A stretch of 18,319 nucleotides of DNA from Deltaproteobacteria bacterium (lineage in GTDB: Bacteria > Desulfobacterota > Desulfobacteria > Desulfobacterales > Desulfobacteraceae), in NCBI GenBank assembly GCA_019314105.1, contig JAFCZY010000012.1:1-18319 (forward strand), in the 5' to 3' direction. The first letter of the stretch is position 1, and the number at the start of each line of letters is the position of its first letter. The position numbers and the translations under genes were made by a program. Below, one piece after another: positions 14,938-18,319 of this stretch. Under the pieces are notes generated by a model, which worked only from the letters and a program-made list of their open reading frames with translations, was not told where the DNA came from and did not search any database.

Positions 14938-15207
14938 GTGGTTTTATTGGCAGAAAACAAAGAGGAGATGATTGAAAAATTCAAGCTCCACGAGTCTGAT
15001 ACAGGCTCACCAGAGGTGCAGGTTGCTATTTTAACCCACCGTATCAGCTATCTTACAGAGCATCTTAAAGTTCATAAGAAAGATCATCATTCAAGACGGG
15101 GTCTGTTGATCCTTGTTGGCAGACGTAGAAATCTTCTGGATTATGTTAAGAAAAAAGATGTGAATAGATACCGGTCTTTAATTGAAAGACTTGGACTGAG
15201 AAGATAA
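14938..15207 (+). CDS. rpsO: Ribosomal protein S15 (uS15)
   Basis: The 89-residue 16S rRNA-binding primary assembly protein. The core [40 protein letters not shown] and the ending [28 protein letters not shown] are diagnostic. I chose the GTG at 14938: AAGGAG (14925-14930) lies 7 nt upstream and the length fits the family. A further upstream in-frame ATG (14854) would run through the leader, and a TTG at 14947 is a less well-placed alternative. The gene is followed by a tandem pair of terminator-like hairpins before pnp. Confidence 0.96.
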   Translation: MVLLAENKEEMIEKFKLHESDTGSPEVQVAILTHRISYLTEHLKVHKKDHHSRRGLLILVGRRRNLLDYVKKKDVNRYRSLIERLGLRR

Positions 15208-15220
15208 CAATGACAAACAG

Positions 15221-15262
15221 CCGGTTTTTGACACGTTGTGAGTCAAAAACCGGTTTATTATT
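15221..15262 (+). terminator. Terminator-like hairpin, copy 1, after rpsO
   Basis: CCGGTTTTTGAC (15221-15232) pairs perfectly over 12 bp with GTCAAAAACCGG (15242-15253) around a 9-nt loop, followed by TTTATTATT. It begins 13 nt after the rpsO stop. The tail is U-rich but interrupted, so termination may be partial, allowing read-through to pnp. Confidence 0.65.
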
Positions 15263-15268
15263 AAACAG

Positions 15269-15310
15269 CCGGTTTTTGACACGTTGTGAGTCAAAAACCG
15301 GTTTATTATT
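15269..15310 (+). terminator. Terminator-like hairpin, copy 2
   Basis: An identical second hairpin: stem 15269-15280 with 15290-15301, tail 15302-15310. Two hairpins in series could strengthen termination or protect the rpsO 3' end. The two units can also cross-pair with each other because each arm exists twice. Confidence 0.65.
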
Positions 15311-15346
15311 CAGGCGGCAATTTTCAAGGAGTTTTTTAAATAAGTT

Positions 15347-15402
15347 CGCATGTTTGCTATTAAGTTTATATTTAATGGCAAACATGCGGGTTTATTATTT
15401 TT
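15347..15402 (+). promoter_or_regulatory. Long hairpin in the pnp leader (terminator or RNase III site)
   Basis: CGCATGTTTGCTATTAA (15347-15363) pairs with TTAATGGCAAACATGCG (15372-15388) over 17 positions with a single T-G wobble and an 8-nt loop. It is followed by GGTTTATTATTTTT, the same tail as the two upstream hairpins plus extra T residues. It ends about 50 nt before the pnp ATG. In E. coli pnp is autoregulated through RNase III cleavage of a leader hairpin in the same rpsO-pnp gap; this hairpin is the natural counterpart, or else a further terminator. Confidence 0.6.
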
Positions 15403-15414
15403 GAAAAATTTCCT

Positions 15415-15420
15415 TATAAT
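15415..15420 (+). promoter_or_regulatory. Possible -10 box for pnp
   Basis: A perfect TATAAT lies 30 nt before the pnp start codon. The only upstream -35 candidate at normal spacing is TTTATT (15391-15396, 18 bp), which is poor. A short-leader transcript of pnp is possible but not well supported. Confidence 0.3.
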
Positions 15421-15449
15421 TTGCTGCCTTTTTTATTACAGGAGAAGTT

Positions 15450-17537
15450 ATGGAAAAATTATTTAAGACAACCATCAATGGAAGAGAATTCTCTATCCGT
15501 GGGGGAAAAGTTGCCAAACAGGCATCAGGATCAGTAATTGTACAATATGGAGAAACCGTGGTACTGGTTACCGCAGTTGCTTCAAAAGACCCAAAACCGG
15601 AGATCAGTTTTTTACCTCTGACGGTTGAATACCAGGAAAAAATTTATTCAGCAGGAAGAATCCCGGGAAATTATTTCAGGCGTGAAATCGGCAGACCTTC
15701 TGAAAAAGAAACTCTGACCGCAAGATTGATTGACAGACCCATCCGTCCCCTTTTTGAGGAGGGCTATAATTTTGAGACCCAGGTTATTGCCACGGTTTTA
15801 TCAATGGATAAAATCAATGAACCGGATACCCTTGCTCTGGTGGGTGCATCTGCGGCCTTACAAATGTCTGATATTCCCTTTGATGGGCCTATTGCCGGTA
15901 TTAAAGTCGGCAGGATAGATGGCAAGTTTATTGCCAACCCCACTATTGAGCAGATGGAAGAAAGTGATATCGAGCTGGTTGTGGCCGGATCAAAAACCGG
16001 TGTGGTCATGGTAGAAGGCGGCGCCGATATTGTATCGGAAAAAGATATGCTGGATGCTATCTTTTTTGGTCATGAAGCCTTGCAGCCCATCATTGATCTG
16101 CAGGTTCAATTAAAGGAAGCCCTTGGAAAAGAAAAACGGCTGTTTGAACCCGCTGTCCGAGATGAAGAATTGGCAGCCAAAGTGAGTGAATACGCAACAG
16201 AAAAAATTCATAAGGAAGTTCAGATAAAAACAAAGATTGAGCGCCAGAAAGCACTCAGCGCCTTAAAAGAACAGGTTGTTGAACATTTTTTTGAAAATTA
16301 TCCTGAACAGGTAAAAGAAGTCAAAGAAGCCTTTAGCAAATGTGTTAAAAAAGTCAGTCGTGACATCGTCCTGAAAGAGAATAAAAGAATTGACGGCAGA
16401 GCCTTTGATGAAATCAGACAAATTGATTGCGAAGTAGGGAATCTTCCGATGCCACATGGTTCCGCTCTGTTTACACGGGGTGAAACCCAGGTACTGGGTG
16501 TTTTAACCCTTGGTGCTGGTATGGATGAACAACGGGTTGAAACCCTGATGGGAAATGAAACCCGTGCCTTTATGCTTCATTATAATTTTCCTGCCTTTTC
16601 AGTGGGAGAAGTCAGACGTGCCGGCGGTCCCAGCCGAAGGGATATCGGTCATGGAAATCTTGCCAGTCGGGCCATTGCAAAAGTTCTTCCTTCTCAGGAA
16701 GATTTTGAATATACCATCCGCCTGGTGGGAGAGGTCCTGGAGTCTAACGGGAGTTCATCCATGGGAACAATTTGTTCCGGAATTCTGGCATTAATGGATG
16801 GGGGCGTTCCCATCAAAGCACCGGTTTCCGGGATTGCCATGGGACTTGTTAAAGATGGAGACAAAACCGTTGTGCTGTCTGATATCTTAGGAGATGAGGA
16901 TCATTTCGGTGATATGGATTTTAAGGTGGCCGGAACAGCAGAAGGGATTACCGCTCTCCAGATGGATATTAAGATTAAAGAGCTTTCTAAGGAAATCATG
17001 GAAACCGCCCTTAACCAGGCCCGTGGCGGCAGAATTCACATTCTTAATAAAATGCTTGAAACCCTTAAGGAAACAAGAGAAGATGTTTCTCCCCGTGCAC
17101 CCAAAATTGTCAGTATTCAGATTAAGTCCGATAAAATCAGAGATATCATAGGCCCTGGCGGAAAAGTGATCAGGGCACTTCAGGCAGAAACCAATACCGT
17201 CATTGAGGTAAATGATGAAGGTATCGTTAAAATTGCGGCTGAAAATGAAGAAGATGCGGCGCTTGCATTAAAAATGGTGTCGGATATCGCCCTTGATCCT
17301 GAGATTGGTAAAATTTATCAAGGAACCGTTGTTAAGATCATGGATTTTGGTGCCTTTGTAAATATTAAAACAGGTACTGACGGGCTGGTCCATATATCAG
17401 AACTGGCAAATTACAGGGTCAAAAAAGTAACAGATGTAGTTAAAGAAGGAGATGTCATCTCTGTAAAAGTTCTGGATGTCACAAGAGATGGAAAGATAAA
17501 GCTGAGTTATAAAGCCGCAAAAGAAGATGATAAATAA
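15450..17537 (+). CDS. pnp: Polyribonucleotide nucleotidyltransferase (PNPase)
   Basis: The 695-residue 3'-5' phosphorolytic exoribonuclease degrades mRNA and acts in the degradosome in many bacteria. It has two RNase PH domains (about 1-140 and 315-540) around an all-alpha domain, then KH (about 555-615, IGPGGKVI) and S1 (about 622-690, [15 protein letters not shown]). In the second core [16 protein letters not shown] and [13 protein letters not shown] form the phosphate site; D484, D490 and K492 in [12 protein letters not shown] match the catalytic metal-site residues of E. coli (D486, D492, K494). Full length, no lesions. AGGAG (15440-15444) precedes the ATG by 5 nt. Its end overlaps the next gene by 11 nt. 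Confidence 0.98.
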   Translation: MEKLFKTTINGREFSIRGGKVAKQASGSVIVQYGETVVLVTAVASKDPKPEISFLPLTVEYQEKIYSAGRIPGNYFRREIGRPSEKETLTARLIDRPIRPLFEEGYNFETQVIATVLSMDKINEPDTLALVGASAALQMSDIPFDGPIAGIKVGRIDGKFIANPTIEQMEESDIELVVAGSKTGVVMVEGGADIVSEKDMLDAIFFGHEALQPIIDLQVQLKEALGKEKRLFEPAVRDEELAAKVSEYATEKIHKEVQIKTKIERQKALSALKEQVVEHFFENYPEQVKEVKEAFSKCVKKVSRDIVLKENKRIDGRAFDEIRQIDCEVGNLPMPHGSALFTRGETQVLGVLTLGAGMDEQRVETLMGNETRAFMLHYNFPAFSVGEVRRAGGPSRRDIGHGNLASRAIAKVLPSQEDFEYTIRLVGEVLESNGSSSMGTICSGILALMDGGVPIKAPVSGIAMGLVKDGDKTVVLSDILGDEDHFGDMDFKVAGTAEGITALQMDIKIKELSKEIMETALNQARGGRIHILNKMLETLKETREDVSPRAPKIVSIQIKSDKIRDIIGPGGKVIRALQAETNTVIEVNDEGIVKIAAENEEDAALALKMVSDIALDPEIGKIYQGTVVKIMDFGAFVNIKTGTDGLVHISELANYRVKKVTDVVKEGDVISVKVLDVTRDGKIKLSYKAAKEDDK

Positions 17538-18303
17538 GTCTTTTTGTGTCTGTCCCCTTGCCAGCGGCAGCAAGGGGAACAGTCTTTTTGTATCCTGTGC
17601 CAATAGTTCTATCCTGATTGATGCCGGGCTTTCAGGGATTGAAATTGAACGCCGGTTGAATGCCGTGAATATCAGTCCGGAAAATCTTACGGCTATCATT
17701 ATTACCCATGAGCATTCTGATCATGTAAAAGGTGCCGGGATATTGAGCCGTAGATTTAAACTCCCTGTATATATCACACAAAAGACCTATGAGGCCTGCT
17801 CGAGTCTTGGGAAAATTGAACACTTGCATTTTTTTGAATGCGGCGCCCCCTTTAAAATAGATCAAATGCTGATCAGTCCGTTTTCCATTTCCCACGATGC
17901 AATAGACCCTGCCGGTCTGACGCTTGAATACAAGCACCATAAAATCGGCATAGCGACTGATCTTGGCATTGTCACAAGTCTGGTAAAAGAGCATTTGAAA
18001 AACAGTAATATTTTATATCTTGAATCAAACCATGATCCTGAAATGCTGATTAACGGTTCCTATCCATGGCATCTTAAGCAGAGGATCAAGGGAAGGACCG
18101 GTCATTTGTCCAATATGGATGCAGGAACGCTGGTATCGGAGCTTAAAACGGATTATCTGAAACACGTTATTCTTGCTCATTTAAGCGAAGAAAAAAAAAA
18201 AAAAAAAAAAGCACTTCTCGAAGTATCTAAAAGTCTGAATGCTTCAAATATTGCCCTGCACGTTGCCAGTCCTCATCAACCGGGGAAGATCATTAAATTA
18301 TGA
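17527..18303 (+). CDS. MBL-fold metallohydrolase, WalJ/YycJ type
   Basis: The 258-residue metallo-beta-lactamase-fold protein has [10 protein letters not shown] (10-19), the metal motif THEHSDH (H61, H63, D65, H66), ISHDA (H123), ATDLG (D145), the family segment [22 protein letters not shown] with GHLSN (H193), and a late AHLSEE (H218) and SPHQPG (H250). This pattern fits the YycJ/WalJ group, thought to be nucleases or phosphodiesterases acting on DNA; the exact activity is not established. The ATG lies inside the pnp 3' end (11-nt overlap), so translation is probably coupled. An A20 run (18191-18210) encodes six consecutive AAA Lys codons (223-228) immediately after HLSEE, where relatives often have an Asn-rich loop. 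Loss or gain of one A would stop the frame within about 10 codons and remove H250. Confidence 0.9.
   Translation: MINKSFCVCPLASGSKGNSLFVSCANSSILIDAGLSGIEIERRLNAVNISPENLTAIIITHEHSDHVKGAGILSRRFKLPVYITQKTYEACSSLGKIEHLHFFECGAPFKIDQMLISPFSISHDAIDPAGLTLEYKHHKIGIATDLGIVTSLVKEHLKNSNILYLESNHDPEMLINGSYPWHLKQRIKGRTGHLSNMDAGTLVSELKTDYLKHVILAHLSEEKKKKKKALLEVSKSLNASNIALHVASPHQPGKIIKL
18191..18210 (+). repeat. A20 homopolymer inside the MBL reading frame
   Basis: Twenty uninterrupted A residues, by far the longest homopolymer in the window. Losing one A leads to TGA at 18236-18238; gaining one leads to TAA at 18228-18230. Such tracts slip during replication and transcription, and are also a common place for sequencing error. 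Confidence 0.95.
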
Positions 18304-18312
18304 AAGGAAACA

Positions 18313-18319
18313 ATGATGA
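18313..18319 (+). CDS. Possible start of the next gene (two codons only)
   Basis: After the MBL stop, AAAGGAA (18303-18309) is followed by ATGATG at 18313-18318, which looks like a ribosome site and start codon. Nothing can be said about the product. Its placement 9 nt after the MBL gene suggests the operon continues. Confidence 0.35.

Larger units (their letters stand above)
15215..15310 (+). repeat. Exact tandem duplication of a 48-bp hairpin unit
   Basis: Positions 15215-15262 and 15263-15310 are identical 48-bp units with nothing between them. Each contains AAACAG, a 12-bp inverted repeat and the tail TTTATTATT. Lack of any difference suggests recent duplication or selection for both copies. 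There is no spacer, so it is not a CRISPR. Confidence 0.97.

Noticed and set aside
15215..15310. Two-repeat CRISPR
   Set aside because: The units are contiguous with no spacer, there are no cas genes, and each unit folds as a terminator-like hairpin.
15320..15345. Ribosome-site-like AAGGAGTTTTTTAAATAAG resembling the rpsO start region
   Set aside because: No start codon or open frame follows; the resemblance to the region before rpsO is short and AT-rich.
15210..15404. Short open frame (64 codons) coding a repeated NSRFLTRCESKTGLL peptide after rpsO
   Set aside because: The repeated peptide is only the translation of the duplicated hairpin; the frame has no ribosome site and spans three stem-loops.

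Overview
The window is a mostly housekeeping stretch of a bacterial chromosome, AT-leaning. Gene content, the cysteine-bearing PheS insertion, the AUA-started infC and the style of the left-hand genes suggest a deltaproteobacterium (Desulfobacterota), perhaps a sulfate reducer of the Desulfobacter/Desulfobacula type. This placement is inferred from protein character; no 16S or species marker is present.

Left part (1-2889, minus strand): a probable operon read leftward. It holds a dGTPase-like HD hydrolase, a YkgJ-type cysteine-cluster gene broken by an internal deletion, a stand-alone DUF294 nucleotidyltransferase, and the first 50 codons of a GAF-domain protein that runs off the window. Diverging from it at 3033 is a nucleoside deaminase of the TadA superfamily that lacks several residues typical of the tRNA enzyme.

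Middle part (3567-8392, plus strand): a strong sigma70-type promoter drives infC (starting on AUA behind a perfect Shine-Dalgarno), rpmI, rplT, pheS and pheT. The infC-rpmI gap carries two hairpins, the second followed by eight U residues, so a transcription attenuator for the L35/L20 genes is likely.

A tRNA-Gly(CCC) gene with its own near-consensus promoter (8452-8567) separates this operon from the next.

Right part (8756-18303, plus strand): the classic rimP-nusA-infB-rbfA-truB-rpsO-pnp order for transcription, translation initiation, ribosome maturation and RNA decay, followed by a WalJ/YycJ-type metallo-beta-lactamase-fold gene overlapping pnp by 11 nt. The rpsO-pnp gap holds an exact 48-bp tandem duplication of a terminator-like hairpin plus a third long hairpin with the same 3' tail. 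The MBL gene contains an uninterrupted run of 20 A inside its reading frame.

There is no mobile element, CRISPR array or defence system. The points of interest are regulatory (start codons, hairpins, homopolymer) plus one decaying gene.
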